Virus record (IMG/VR): IMGVR_UViG_3300007960_000067
Coordinates: 1-37,103 of that record
DNA from: a virus
Strand: one strand, 5' to 3'
Length of the DNA stretch: 37,103 nucleotides
Made by a program: the position numbers and the translations under genes. Below, piece after piece: positions 1 through 8,509 of this stretch (position 1 is its first letter; every line of letters begins with the position of its first letter). Below the pieces are notes generated by a model, which was given only the letters and a program-made list of their open reading frames with translations, was not told the DNA's origin and made no database searches.

Positions 1-36
1 CAAGCGTAAAAAAATCCGCAAAATTTGAGACGGTCT

Positions 37-504
37 ATGCCAGCAAAATCAGGAAGACCAAGAAAGCCGACAGCACTCAAGGTGCTGCACGGTGATTTCG
101 ATAAAGACCCGCAACGGCGACCAAAGGCAGAGCCAAAAGTCGACACCGGCAGGCCCAAGACACCTGCACACCTTGACCGATTGTCTAAAAATGAATGGAA
201 GCGGATTTGCTCGGAACTCGAACAGTTAAAAGTTTTGACGCCCGTGGAACGCGGGGCACTTGAACAGTATTGCGTAGCGTACAGCGAATGGCGACAAGCA
301 GTTGACACAGTGCGAAAAGAGGGCCGCTACTATCAAACAGAAAAAGGCGTCACGGAACATCCGGCTGCGAAAGCAATGAGGGCACTGTCTACGATTTGTC
401 ACAGATATCTGTGCGAATTCGGTTTGACACCATCGAGCCGGTCACGTCTGCACGTTACCGAAGAGACTGAAAACGATTCACTAGAGGCCAAGTTCCTTGG
501 ATGA
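37..504 (+). CDS. terS: Terminase small subunit, P27-like
   Basis: The small subunit recognises phage DNA and recruits the large terminase for packaging. The 155-residue product opens with the basic GRPRKPTALKVLHG stretch typical of P27-family small terminases, followed by a helical region. The frame is open from a TTG at 25, but ATG at 37 places the family motif at the N-terminus and is preferred. The gene overlaps the large terminase by 8 bases and follows, across the joined ends, an HNH endonuclease, the usual HK97-type packaging order. Family assignment rests on motif and position. Confidence 0.88.
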   Translation: MPAKSGRPRKPTALKVLHGDFDKDPQRRPKAEPKVDTGRPKTPAHLDRLSKNEWKRICSELEQLKVLTPVERGALEQYCVAYSEWRQAVDTVRKEGRYYQTEKGVTEHPAAKAMRALSTICHRYLCEFGLTPSSRSRLHVTEETENDSLEAKFLG

Positions 505-2056
505 TGCCGCAGGTCAGCACGTTGTCGACTTCTTTCGCCAGTGTCTGGTACACGTGAAAGGTGCGCTCGCGAACCAGCCATTCGAACTGATGCCGTGGCA
601 GGAAAAGATTGTTCGCGAATTGTTTGGCACGAAGCGAGCTGACGGCACGCGGCAATATCGCAAGGCCTACATCGAGATTCCGCGAAAGAACGGCAAATCG
701 ACATTTGCAGCCGGCTTGGCGTTGTATCTGCTGCTGTGCGACCACGAAGAAGGAGCCGAAGTCTATTCGGCAGCGAGTACCCGTGATCAGGCGTCACTGG
801 TTTACAGCATGGCGGCTGAGATGCTGCGGAAATCAAAGGTATTGTCAAAGCACGTCAAGATCCGCGACAGTGTGAAGCGGGTGATACATCCAAAGTCGAA
901 CAGTTTTTATCGAGCGATCGCCGCCGATGCTGACGCGGCTCACGGTTTCAACGCTCACGGAATCATTTTCGACGAGGTCCACACACAACCAGACCGCGAC
1001 CTGTGGGATGTGCTCGATACGTCGACCGGTGCAAGACGGCAACCGCTCACAATCGCAATCACCACGGCGGGTCATGACCGCAGTTCAATTTGCTGGGAGT
1101 TGCACAAGTACGCAAAAGCCGTGAAGGCTGGCGAGATTCAGGACGAATCGTTTTATCCTGTCATCTTCGGAGCGGAACACGGCGACGACTGGAACGATGA
1201 AGAGGTATGGCGGAAGGCGAATCCGTGCATCGATGTCGCTGTCAGCATGGACTACCTCAAAGAGCAGGCAGCAAGAGCTGAAGAGAATCCAGCATTCGAA
1301 AACACGTTCCGCCGATTGCACCTGAACCAATGGACAGAACAGGAATCACGAATCATTCAAATGGCGAAGTGGGATAACTGTTTTTCTCCGAACGAAGAAC
1401 ATTCATTGCACGCACTGAAGGGGCGTCAATGTTACGGCGGGCTCGACCTGTCATCAACTCGTGACGTTACGGCGTTCGTTCTTGTGTTTCCTGAAGACGA
1501 TGGCGGGGTCATTGTTCATCCGTGGTTTTGGATTCCTGAAGATAACGTCGACCAGCGAGCCGGACAGGACCAGCGGATGATTCGCAACTTTGCGAGCAAG
1601 GGTTTTGTTGAACTGACCGACGGCAATGAAGTCGATGTGTTGTATCTGGCTGACCGGTTGTTTGAAATCTGCCAAGACTTTGACGTGCAATACATCGGGT
1701 TCGATCCTTGGAACGCGGCAGGCGTTACTCAATTGCTCAAAGAGCGAGGTCTGCCAGATCACGTGTTGCTCAAAATGCCTCAGACGTTCAGCACATACAA
1801 CGAGCCGTTCAAAAAGTTGCTGTCAATGATGGGCAACCAGAAGTTTCGGCACGACGGGAACGCGGTGCTTCGCTGGATGGCTTCAAACGTCGCTCACAAG
1901 GAAGACCCGAGCGGGAACATTAGGCCGGACAAAGGCAAGTCGGCGGAAAAGATCGACGGAATTTGTGCAATGCTGATGGGCATTGCTTTGGCGACTCATT
2001 ACGGCACTGACACGAGCGTTTACAACACAAGCGGCAGCGGTGTTGTCTTATTCTAG
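497..2056 (+). CDS. terL: Terminase large subunit
   Basis: This is the packaging motor and head-filling nuclease. Residues 61-69 (IPRKNGKST) form the Walker A loop and 156-160 (IIFDE) the Walker B with its catalytic acid. The C-terminal RNase H-like nuclease begins with an Asp in GGLDLSST near residue 317. At 519 residues it has normal length for the HK97/phage_Terminase family. An in-frame stop at 482 excludes a much longer form, so TTG at 497, overlapping the terS stop, is the best start. Confidence 0.96.
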   Translation: MDDAAGQHVVDFFRQCLVHVKGALANQPFELMPWQEKIVRELFGTKRADGTRQYRKAYIEIPRKNGKSTFAAGLALYLLLCDHEEGAEVYSAASTRDQASLVYSMAAEMLRKSKVLSKHVKIRDSVKRVIHPKSNSFYRAIAADADAAHGFNAHGIIFDEVHTQPDRDLWDVLDTSTGARRQPLTIAITTAGHDRSSICWELHKYAKAVKAGEIQDESFYPVIFGAEHGDDWNDEEVWRKANPCIDVAVSMDYLKEQAARAEENPAFENTFRRLHLNQWTEQESRIIQMAKWDNCFSPNEEHSLHALKGRQCYGGLDLSSTRDVTAFVLVFPEDDGGVIVHPWFWIPEDNVDQRAGQDQRMIRNFASKGFVELTDGNEVDVLYLADRLFEICQDFDVQYIGFDPWNAAGVTQLLKERGLPDHVLLKMPQTFSTYNEPFKKLLSMMGNQKFRHDGNAVLRWMASNVAHKEDPSGNIRPDKGKSAEKIDGICAMLMGIALATHYGTDTSVYNTSGSGVVLF

Positions 2057-2065
2057 GGGCGGGCG

Positions 2066-3691
2066 ATGGAATACGGTGTGACGGAATTGATCGTTAACGC
2101 ATCACCACTGGAAAACCCAAACATCAGTTTGAGAGATCCAGCGGTGTGGCAGAGTATATTCGGTGGTGGGGCATCGGACAGCGGGGTGTCAGTGACGCCC
2201 ACAAGCGCGATGGGTTACCCACCGTTGTGGCGAGCCATTAATTTAGTGGCGGGCGACGTGGCGAAATTGCCGTTGAACGTGTACCGGCGACTGCAGGACG
2301 GGGGCAAAGAGACGGATAAACGGCATCCCGCATGGCAACTACTGACACGCCAAACATCGAAAACATCCGACGCCGTAACGTTCCGGGAGTGCCTGACAGC
2401 ACATGCATTACTGCGGGGCAATGGGTATGCGGCGATTCAGCGAAATAACCGCATGGAACCGGTTGAGATGCTGATTCTGAATCCATCGGAAACCTACCCG
2501 GTGATGTTCGATGGATCGCTGTATTATGTCACAACAATCGCCGGTGACGAAATCAAGCTTATGGCTCGCGACGTGTTCCACATTCGCGGGCTGTCGAGCG
2601 ATGGGCTGACAGGCTATGACATTGTGTCGCTGATGGCTGACGCGTTGGGCGTTGGTATGGCTGCTCAGAAGTTCGGGGCCAAGTTTTTCGGGCAGGGTTC
2701 CAACATGAGCGGTCTGATGATGGTTCCCGGGCACTTTAGCGAGGAGAAAGTGCGGAACACTCGAGCGGCGTGGGACTCCATGTACGCCGGGATTACGAAC
2801 TCGCACAAAGTGGCTCTGTTACAGGATGGCGTCAAGTTTCAGCAGATGACGATTGCACCGGAGCAGGCCCAGTTCCTACAGACACGACAGTACGAGGTTC
2901 GCGCGACAGTGGCGAACATCATCGGTTGCCCGTCACACAAACTAGGTGACGATACCAAGACATCATACAGCAGTCTTGAGGCGGAGAATCAAAGCTACCT
3001 CGATGAGTGTCTGGATCGATGGCTGAAAAAGTGGGAAATGGAATGCTGTTTAAAACTGCTGAGTGCCACGCAAAAGGCAAACGATACCCACTTCATCGAA
3101 TTCAATCGCAAAGCACTATTGCGAATGTCGGCCAATGACCGGGCAAACTACTACAGCCGGCTGCAGGAGCATGGAAACCTAACTATTAACGATGTCCTGC
3201 GGTCGGAGAATATGCCAACGATTGGCGAAAAGGGCGATAGGCGATACCGACCAGGCAACCTTGTTGAGATCGGTGAAGAATCAGACGAGGTGCAGCAACA
3301 GTCAGTAGTTGAGCCTCCACAGGAAGACGAGGACAACAACAACGACACGACGGAACCTGACACAAACAATCGCTTGTTGCGTGCGTTTGTGCAATCCAGT
3401 GTTGACAAGGCAACTCAGATCGAGCGTGATCGAGTCGTCAAAGCGGCACAGAAGGAAGACAACTTCATCGCGTGGGCTGACTCGTTTTATGCCGACTGGA
3501 TAGAACACAACAGCACAACACCAGAGGTCCAGAAAGCATTTGTAAAACACGCGGCACAATCAAAGCATGAACTCATGGAAGTTGCTGGCAGTTGCACGGC
3601 AACCAGTCTGGCAGGTGCTGTGGCTGAGTGCGTGGCAACATGGACCGGCAGGAGCGAAATACTCACAACCACAATCACAGGGGAAGAATAA
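2066..3691 (+). CDS. Portal protein, HK97-like
   Basis: The portal forms the dodecameric channel at the capsid vertex through which DNA enters and leaves. The first 400 residues have the HK97 portal pattern: the PPLWRAINLVAGDVAKLPL helix, a TYPV strand, DVFHIRGLSSDGLTGY and the IGCPSHKLGD region. The RBS is AGGGGCGGG just upstream of ATG. Residues about 405-445 are a low-complexity acidic linker (EEDEDNNN type), followed by a helical tail of about 100 residues not usual in HK97 portals. It overlaps the protease start in TAATG. Confidence 0.95.
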   Translation: MEYGVTELIVNASPLENPNISLRDPAVWQSIFGGGASDSGVSVTPTSAMGYPPLWRAINLVAGDVAKLPLNVYRRLQDGGKETDKRHPAWQLLTRQTSKTSDAVTFRECLTAHALLRGNGYAAIQRNNRMEPVEMLILNPSETYPVMFDGSLYYVTTIAGDEIKLMARDVFHIRGLSSDGLTGYDIVSLMADALGVGMAAQKFGAKFFGQGSNMSGLMMVPGHFSEEKVRNTRAAWDSMYAGITNSHKVALLQDGVKFQQMTIAPEQAQFLQTRQYEVRATVANIIGCPSHKLGDDTKTSYSSLEAENQSYLDECLDRWLKKWEMECCLKLLSATQKANDTHFIEFNRKALLRMSANDRANYYSRLQEHGNLTINDVLRSENMPTIGEKGDRRYRPGNLVEIGEESDEVQQQSVVEPPQEDEDNNNDTTEPDTNNRLLRAFVQSSVDKATQIERDRVVKAAQKEDNFIAWADSFYADWIEHNSTTPEVQKAFVKHAAQSKHELMEVAGSCTATSLAGAVAECVATWTGRSEILTTTITGEE

Positions 3692-4404
3692 TGGCGGAAG
3701 TTAACATCTACGGGCCGATTGGCTACGACGGCGAAGATGGCGTAACCTCACAGCGGTGGGCCGACATGGTCAAAGACGTTGCCGGGGATGAGCCACTCAC
3801 AATCAATGTGAACAGTCCCGGTGGAAGCGTGTTTGACGGGCTCACGATCTACCAGACGCTGGTGAATCGGCCAGGTGAAAATCATATTGTCATACAAGGC
3901 GTGGCAGCATCGATCGCTTCAGTCATTGCGATGGCTGGCGATACCATCACAATGGGTCAAGCGAGCCGGCTGATGATTCACAATCCAATGGGACCGAGTG
4001 CGTTGGCGTTCGGCACGGCTGAAGACCTGCGAGACGCGGCAGCGGACACATTGCAGACCGCAGACTTACTTGATTCAATCCGCGACACGCTCGTTGACGT
4101 GTATTCAGCTCGGACGGGGCAGGATCGTAAACAATTGCTGGATTGGATGGCAGGTGAAAAGTGGCTCACTGCCGCCGATGCCAAAAAACACGGATTCGCC
4201 GATAAAGTGACGCCAAACAAGACTGTCACTGCTCGCACATTCGGCGAATTCTACGCCAAGGCAATTGAAGATCGGGACGAACTCGCTGAACTGGCGGCAC
4301 TGGCCAAGACAATAACCGTCAGAACCGGGCCGGAACTGCCAAAATCGTCCCGTGAGGCTTTGCGATTGGCAAAAGCAAAAATGTTGTTGACAGCGGAGTC
4401 ATAA
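3691..4404 (+). CDS. Head maturation protease, ClpP-like (S14)
   Basis: This serine protease cleaves scaffold segments from the capsid during head maturation. The ClpP fold is shown by NVNSPGGSVFDG (residues 39-50), a catalytic Ser at 74 in GVAASIAS, and the His at 97 in RLMIHNPMG. The third acid lies further on and is not fixed by eye. The frame is open to 3628, but ATG at 3691, overlapping the portal stop, gives the usual family N-terminus (MAEVNIYGPIG). The 237 residues fit the phage ClpP-like head proteases, and it sits in standard portal-protease-capsid order. Confidence 0.94.
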   Translation: MAEVNIYGPIGYDGEDGVTSQRWADMVKDVAGDEPLTINVNSPGGSVFDGLTIYQTLVNRPGENHIVIQGVAASIASVIAMAGDTITMGQASRLMIHNPMGPSALAFGTAEDLRDAAADTLQTADLLDSIRDTLVDVYSARTGQDRKQLLDWMAGEKWLTAADAKKHGFADKVTPNKTVTARTFGEFYAKAIEDRDELAELAALAKTITVRTGPELPKSSREALRLAKAKMLLTAES

Positions 4405-4414
4405 CAGTTAAAGT
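4387..4414 (+). promoter_or_regulatory. Candidate promoter for the capsid gene
   Basis: TTGACA (4387-4392) is followed after 16 bases by TAAAGT (4409-4414). This is a good -35 and a moderate -10, overlapping the protease gene end. It would start a transcript near 4421 with a leader of about 160 bases before the capsid gene. Seen by eye only. Confidence 0.4.
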
Positions 4415-4429
4415 GTGGCAAAATCTAAT

Positions 4430-4463
4430 CGGTGAAACGTCTGCATGAGCGGGCAATTCACCG
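4430..4463 (+). promoter_or_regulatory. Leader hairpin before the capsid gene
   Basis: CGGTGAA (4430-4436) pairs with TTCACCG (4457-4463) over a 20-base loop, just downstream of the predicted start site. Together with the terminator-like structure that follows it makes the capsid leader look structured. Confidence 0.35.
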
Positions 4464-4483
4464 CGTAACGGCAACAAAGCAAG

Positions 4484-4540
4484 AGCAGCGTTGGCCTTTG
4501 ACGAAGACTATTCTTCGCCAGTGGTCAACGCTGCTTTTTT
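4484..4540 (+). terminator. Bipartite terminator in the capsid leader
   Basis: A perfect 10-bp outer stem, AGCAGCGTTG (4484-4493) with CAACGCTGCT (4526-4535), encloses a second hairpin CGAAGA/TCTTCG (4502-4517). It is followed by a T run at 4535-4540, 43 bases before the capsid ATG. It may end upstream transcripts or act as an attenuator for those from 4387. Confidence 0.75.
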
Positions 4541-4582
4541 CGTTGGTCTCTGGTGAAAACACCAAACATAAAGGGACCAACA

Positions 4583-5947
4583 ATGACAACTCCTATTCAG
4601 GAACTGGTTGATCAGCGTGTCAAGCTGATCAATGACGCTCGGGCGTTTCTGGCCGAGTGCGAAAAAGATCACGGCGGTCTTACCGACGACGAGAATGCAC
4701 GCTTTGATGCGATGCACAACGACGCAGACAAGCTCAAGGATCATATTGACGAACTGCACAAGGCTGAACAGGCCGCAGCAGAACGAGTGAAGCGACAGGA
4801 AGCCGCCGAGGCTGAACTCGCAGCACTACAGAACGCTGGCGACTTCGACAAGATCCGGGCTGCACAGGGTGGCAAGCCGGGCGACAAGCCTGCAATCAAT
4901 CGGCTTGAGGCCGTCAATTCAGTCCTTCAGGACTGGGCAGCGAATGGCCGAGCGGGCGTCATGAGCAATCCCGAATCGCAGGAACAGCTCAAGGCTTCCG
5001 GGTGTTCTTGGGACAGCCAGGCCGGTGGCCTGTACATCCCGCTGCACAATGAGGCACCGAAGAATCTGGCGGACTTCCAGAACGCTCAGAGCATCGGCAC
5101 GAGCACGGCAGGTGGTCACACTACTTTCCCGGGCTTCGTGACGAACCTTGAGCGGGCACTGCTTCAGTTTGGTGGTGTACGTCAGGCTGCGACAATCGTG
5201 CGGACGGCGACAGGTTCTGCTCTGGACTGGCCGACAGTCAACGACACCAGCAACACAGGTGCCCTGTTGTCTGAAAACGTCCAGGACGCTGAACAGGATG
5301 TGACCTTCGGCAACTTGACGCTCGATGCGTACAAGTACACGTCAAAGATTGTCCGAATCAGCACCGAGCTGATGCAAGATAGTGCGTTCAATATGGGTTC
5401 TGTTGTCGGTTCGCTTCTCGGCGAGCGACTCGGGCGAATCCAGAATACGCATGGCACGACTGGTACTGGTTCAGGCCAGCCAAACGGTATCGTGACCGCT
5501 GCCACGCTCGGCAAAACTGCTGCCAGTGCATCAGCAATCACGATGGATGAAATGCTTGACCTTCAGGCATCTGTTGATCCGGCTTACCGTTCCGGCGCGA
5601 TGTGGATGTTTAACGACGCGACTCGCAACTACGTACGCAAGCTGAAAAGCACCGACAGTGTCTACCACTGGCAACCCGGTGCAACGGCTGGCGATCCTGA
5701 CCTGTTGTTCAACAGCGGCGTGATTATCAATCAGGACATGGCCAGCATCACGAACAGTGCTAAGACAGTGCTTTACGGAGCGTTGTCGAAGTACCTTGTT
5801 CGCGAAGTGCTCGGCGTCACGTTGGTTCGTATGGACGAACGTTATGCCGACTACGGACAGGTTGCGTTCGTTGCCATCATGCGTTTTGATGGGGATCTGC
5901 TCGACGCGGGAACCAACCCAGTCAAGTACCTGCAGCAGGCTGCGTAG
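4583..5947 (+). CDS. Major capsid protein, HK97 fold
   Basis: This is the shell subunit. Residues 1 to about 110 are charged and coiled-coil, like the HK97 delta domain that serves as scaffold and is removed by the protease. After it come GGHTTFPGFVTNLERALLQF and the E-loop/P-domain core (LDAYKYTSKIVRISTELMQD, then NTHGTTGTGSGQPNGIV), typical of HK97-type major capsids. The frame is open from GTG 4553, but AAAGGGA at 4569-4576 sits correctly before ATG 4583. Length 454 residues, normal for an uncleaved precursor. Confidence 0.95.
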   Translation: MTTPIQELVDQRVKLINDARAFLAECEKDHGGLTDDENARFDAMHNDADKLKDHIDELHKAEQAAAERVKRQEAAEAELAALQNAGDFDKIRAAQGGKPGDKPAINRLEAVNSVLQDWAANGRAGVMSNPESQEQLKASGCSWDSQAGGLYIPLHNEAPKNLADFQNAQSIGTSTAGGHTTFPGFVTNLERALLQFGGVRQAATIVRTATGSALDWPTVNDTSNTGALLSENVQDAEQDVTFGNLTLDAYKYTSKIVRISTELMQDSAFNMGSVVGSLLGERLGRIQNTHGTTGTGSGQPNGIVTAATLGKTAASASAITMDEMLDLQASVDPAYRSGAMWMFNDATRNYVRKLKSTDSVYHWQPGATAGDPDLLFNSGVIINQDMASITNSAKTVLYGALSKYLVREVLGVTLVRMDERYADYGQVAFVAIMRFDGDLLDAGTNPVKYLQQAA

Positions 5948-5961
5948 CACGAACTGAATCG

Positions 5962-5985
5962 CCGGGGCTCAATGTCGAGCCCCGG
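5962..5985. terminator. GC-rich hairpin after capsid gene
   Basis: CCGGGGCTC (5962-5970) pairs perfectly with GAGCCCCGG (5977-5985) across a 6-base loop. Only a weak T-rich stretch follows, so partial termination or 3'-end protection of the abundant capsid mRNA is more likely than a full stop. Confidence 0.6.
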
Positions 5986-6017
5986 TACTTTGCTCACACA
6001 ATAAGGAGTTGCCAAAC

Positions 6018-6380
6018 ATGGCCACACATTGGAATAAAGATTTCATTTCGGGTTATGAAAACGTGACCGGAGCCGCACAAACGCTGACAGCCGAAGACCA
6101 CGGCAAGGTGTTTCGCGTGAACGTTGCTGACTGCGTGTTCACGCTGCCATCAACGGAAGCTGGCCTCGTGTATCACTTTGTCATTGACACCGTGTCAGCC
6201 ACCACGGGTTGCAGTCTGTCACCAGCTGCCGCTGACAACATCAATGGCGGAGTTGACAACAAAGACTTGATTAACACTGCAGCAACCGACGTAAAGGGTG
6301 ACGCTGTCACGCTGATCGCAGATGGCGATGAGGGGTGGTTGACGCTCAACATGCACGGCATCTGGGCCGCTGAAGCGTAG
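6018..6380 (+). CDS. Small head-associated protein, candidate decoration protein
   Basis: I do not recognise a family by motif. The 120-residue product is predicted as mostly beta-strand, with repeated Thr/Val stretches and no membrane segment or signal peptide. It lies immediately after the capsid gene and between two strong hairpins, giving it its own small transcript segment, which suits a highly expressed virion protein such as a capsid decoration protein. AAGGAG (6003-6008) sets ATG at 6018 as the start rather than TTG 6009. The function is inferred from position only. Confidence 0.7.
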   Translation: MATHWNKDFISGYENVTGAAQTLTAEDHGKVFRVNVADCVFTLPSTEAGLVYHFVIDTVSATTGCSLSPAAADNINGGVDNKDLINTAATDVKGDAVTLIADGDEGWLTLNMHGIWAAEA

Positions 6381-6396
6381 TTGATTTGATTAAGAC

Positions 6397-6420
6397 GCGG
6401 GGGCGCGACTGTGCCCCCGC
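6397..6420. terminator. GC-rich hairpin
   Basis: GCGGGGGC (6397-6404) pairs with GCCCCCGC (6413-6420) over an 8-base loop, followed by TGTTCTTCT. It has the same style as the hairpin at 5962 and marks the other edge of the small head gene. Confidence 0.6.
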
Positions 6421-6444
6421 TGTTCTTCTGGAAAGAGTGAATTC

Positions 6445-6678
6445 ATGACCACAATGACAATTAAGTTGACGCACAGCAGTAACGTTCCCGGAGCTGAAGG
6501 CGAGCCAGGCGACGTGATCACTTGCGATGCCAAGATTGCTGCACAGTTTCTGGACGGTCGTGGTGCTGTGATTGTTTCAGGATTAGATTCTGACGTCAGC
6601 CGAGTGTCAGAGTCAGAACCTGACGAAAAGCCAGCGAAGGCTACTAAGAGGAAACCACGCGCAAAGGTTTCTGAATAG
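6445..6678 (+). CDS. Small unknown head-region protein
   Basis: A 77-residue product with a compact N-terminal half (IKLTHSSNVPG...GDVITCDAKIAAQFLDGRGA) and a charged C-terminal tail with basic KATKRKPRAK. The N-terminal pattern resembles small phage proteins found beside connector genes. No function can be assigned. GAAAGAG precedes the ATG, and its stop shares one base with the next start, so it belongs to the head-tail joining operon. Confidence 0.7.
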   Translation: MTTMTIKLTHSSNVPGAEGEPGDVITCDAKIAAQFLDGRGAVIVSGLDSDVSRVSESEPDEKPAKATKRKPRAKVSE

Positions 6679-7253
6679 TGGATCAGGTCACATACAAAGT
6701 CACGACAGAACCGACAACAGAGCCGCTCACCCTGACTGAGTTCAAACAGTCACTGCGTGAACTCACGTCTGATTTCGATGATGAACTCACTCGGATCATG
6801 AAAGCAGCGAGGCGGCAGGTCGAGCATGATTCAGAGCGGCGGTTGATCACTCAGACTGTCAAACAGTTTCGAGACAAATTCCCTGCAACCGACACGTTGG
6901 AAATCAGGACTGCACCGGTTCAGTCGGTAACTTCTGTGACCTACACCGATACGGATGACCAGAGCCAGACGTTCTCAAGTTCGAATTACACAGTGGATTT
7001 GACGACAACACCACCACGGATTGTGCTGAAGGATGGTTACTCATGGCCGGCGACGCCAGAAGACATCCCGAACGCAGTTACAGTTGAATTTGTCGCCGGT
7101 TACGGAGCCGCATCGGATGTGCCTCCAGAAGCAGTGTTGGCAATTATTGAACTGGGGAAGAGTGTTTGGAATCAGTGCGACGGATCACCGCACACAGCAA
7201 CTTATGACCGCCTGATGTCTAAGTTGCGATGGACGGAGGTGGGCCTTGTCTAA
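6678..7253 (+). CDS. Head-tail connector, gp6/phiE125 gp8-like
   Basis: This protein joins the portal to the tail side as a ring (adaptor). The 191-residue sequence has the family features: LTLTEFKQSLRELTSDFDDEL near residue 20, RRQVEHDSERRLITQT, a beta-rich middle (PVQSVTSVTYTDTD) and a C-terminal AVLAIIELGKSVW helix. It starts with GTG sharing one base with the preceding stop. The adjacent head-closure and gp10-like genes confirm the context. Confidence 0.88.
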   Translation: MDQVTYKVTTEPTTEPLTLTEFKQSLRELTSDFDDELTRIMKAARRQVEHDSERRLITQTVKQFRDKFPATDTLEIRTAPVQSVTSVTYTDTDDQSQTFSSSNYTVDLTTTPPRIVLKDGYSWPATPEDIPNAVTVEFVAGYGAASDVPPEAVLAIIELGKSVWNQCDGSPHTATYDRLMSKLRWTEVGLV

Positions 7254-7587
7254 GTGCCGCACATACAACAAGCGGGTGCAGGTGCAGCAGTCAAACGCGA
7301 CAGCCGACGCTCATGGGCACGTTGATGAGACAGATGAATCGAATTGGGACCATTACACGTCAACCTATGCGGCAGTGCAGACAAAAGGCGGACGTGAGTT
7401 TTGGAAAGTGGATCAAGTCGCGGCAGATGTGTCGCACGTCTGGATGTGTCCCTGGTCAGAGACACTAGCAGCAGCAACGCCGAAAATGAGAGTCGTATAC
7501 GACAGCCAGAACTATGAAATCCTGAGCGTGATCGATATTGATGAAGCACACAATGAGATCGAGATCCAGACACGGCGGGCAGTGTAA
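7246..7587 (+). CDS. Head closure protein, SPP1 gp16-like
   Basis: This protein closes the head after packaging and forms the tail attachment face. The 113 residues match the head-tail joining family (PF05521 type) by pattern: CRTYNKRVQVQQ at the start, YAAVQTKGGREFWKVDQVAAD in the middle, and MRVVYDSQNYEILSVIDIDE near the end. GGAGGTGGG (7235-7243) lies just before TTG 7246, which supports that start despite the overlap with the upstream gene. Confidence 0.88.
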   Translation: MSKCRTYNKRVQVQQSNATADAHGHVDETDESNWDHYTSTYAAVQTKGGREFWKVDQVAADVSHVWMCPWSETLAAATPKMRVVYDSQNYEILSVIDIDEAHNEIEIQTRRAV

Positions 7588-8099
7588 TGACCGTGACAAT
7601 CACAGGAGAAAAAGAACTTGATCATGTGCTGTCGCACATGCGAAAAACGGCAGCACGGCGGGCCGTGTCAACTGGTATGGCAAAGGCTGCTCAGCCACTG
7701 GCTAAGGAATTGAAAAAAGCAATCCCGTCAAGAATGAAGGAAGCTCGAAAGACGGTCGGATGGCGGCGGTTGAAAACGAAAGAGGCACCGGGCGGCGGGG
7801 CAAAAGTCGGATGGAAAGTTGGACGCACGGCCAAAAAGGCCGGCAACGAAAAATTCAAAGAACGATCCGGGCGAAAAGGCGTGGGGCTCGGTCGCGGTTT
7901 GCAATGGGTGCAGAAGGGCACAAAGGATCGACAGACAGGCAAGAAAGGCGGGCCGGTTCGATTCACTGGTCGCTTTCCAAAGTCAGCACCAACAGCAGGC
8001 GAGTTGGCACAGCGGAACAAAGGACAGACAAGGCAGATTCTTCGTGAGTGGGTTTGGAAGGGTATCAAGAAAGAGATAGCGAAAGGCAAAGCGTTTTGA
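7587..8099 (+). CDS. Tail completion protein, HK97 gp10-like
   Basis: HK97 gp10-like proteins act at the head-tail junction. The start TVTITGEKELDHVLSHMRKT and the AAQPLAKELKKAIPSR segment fit the family, and the position between head closure and DUF3168 genes is standard. The 170-residue protein is unusually basic through its middle (many Lys/Arg/Gly from about residue 50 to 130). ATG shares a base with the preceding stop (TAATG). Confidence 0.85.
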   Translation: MTVTITGEKELDHVLSHMRKTAARRAVSTGMAKAAQPLAKELKKAIPSRMKEARKTVGWRRLKTKEAPGGGAKVGWKVGRTAKKAGNEKFKERSGRKGVGLGRGLQWVQKGTKDRQTGKKGGPVRFTGRFPKSAPTAGELAQRNKGQTRQILREWVWKGIKKEIAKGKAF

Positions 8100-8497
8100 G
8101 GTCGGGGCTGGTGTCACTACTGACGGGAGAATCAACGATCAGTGCAATCGTGGGAAGCCGCGTGTACGTGTCGAAAGCTCCACAGTCAGCAGTTCTGCCA
8201 TACATCATCATCACGCAAATGAGTAGTAACGAAAACCAAACAATTGACGGATCAACCGGGTTACGTTTTGTCGACTTCGATATTGATTGCAAAGCGGATC
8301 GGTCTGTCGAATCGGAAACACTCGGAAACGCCGTCCGAACATTCATCGACGACTACACCGGAACAGCAGGCAGTGAGACAGTCAAGGCTGTCTTGCTGAA
8401 CGATGAAAGCACACAGTACGAACCACCAACCGATGGGTCTGACACAGGCATCTATACCACCTTGCTCGATGTCACGATCCAATACACGCCAGCATAA
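8096..8497 (+). CDS. Tail terminator/completion protein, DUF3168-like
   Basis: DUF3168 proteins cap the tail tube. The 133-residue product shows the family order: a start LRSGLVSLLTGESTISAIVGSRV by pattern, then LPYIIITQMSS, a central beta strand (FDIDCKAD), a helix with FIDDYTG, and a final TTLLDVTIQYTPA strand. The frame is open from 8048, but TTG at 8096 overlapping the upstream stop (TTGA), with GAAAGG at 8081-8086, is the best start. Confidence 0.82.
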   Translation: MRSGLVSLLTGESTISAIVGSRVYVSKAPQSAVLPYIIITQMSSNENQTIDGSTGLRFVDFDIDCKADRSVESETLGNAVRTFIDDYTGTAGSETVKAVLLNDESTQYEPPTDGSDTGIYTTLLDVTIQYTPA

Positions 8498-8509
8498 AGG
8501 GGGACCGAC

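Noticed and set aside
7691-8089. 132-residue - strand frame opposite the gp10-like gene
   Set aside because: It mirrors the Lys/Gly-rich stretch of the sense gene and has no supporting signals.
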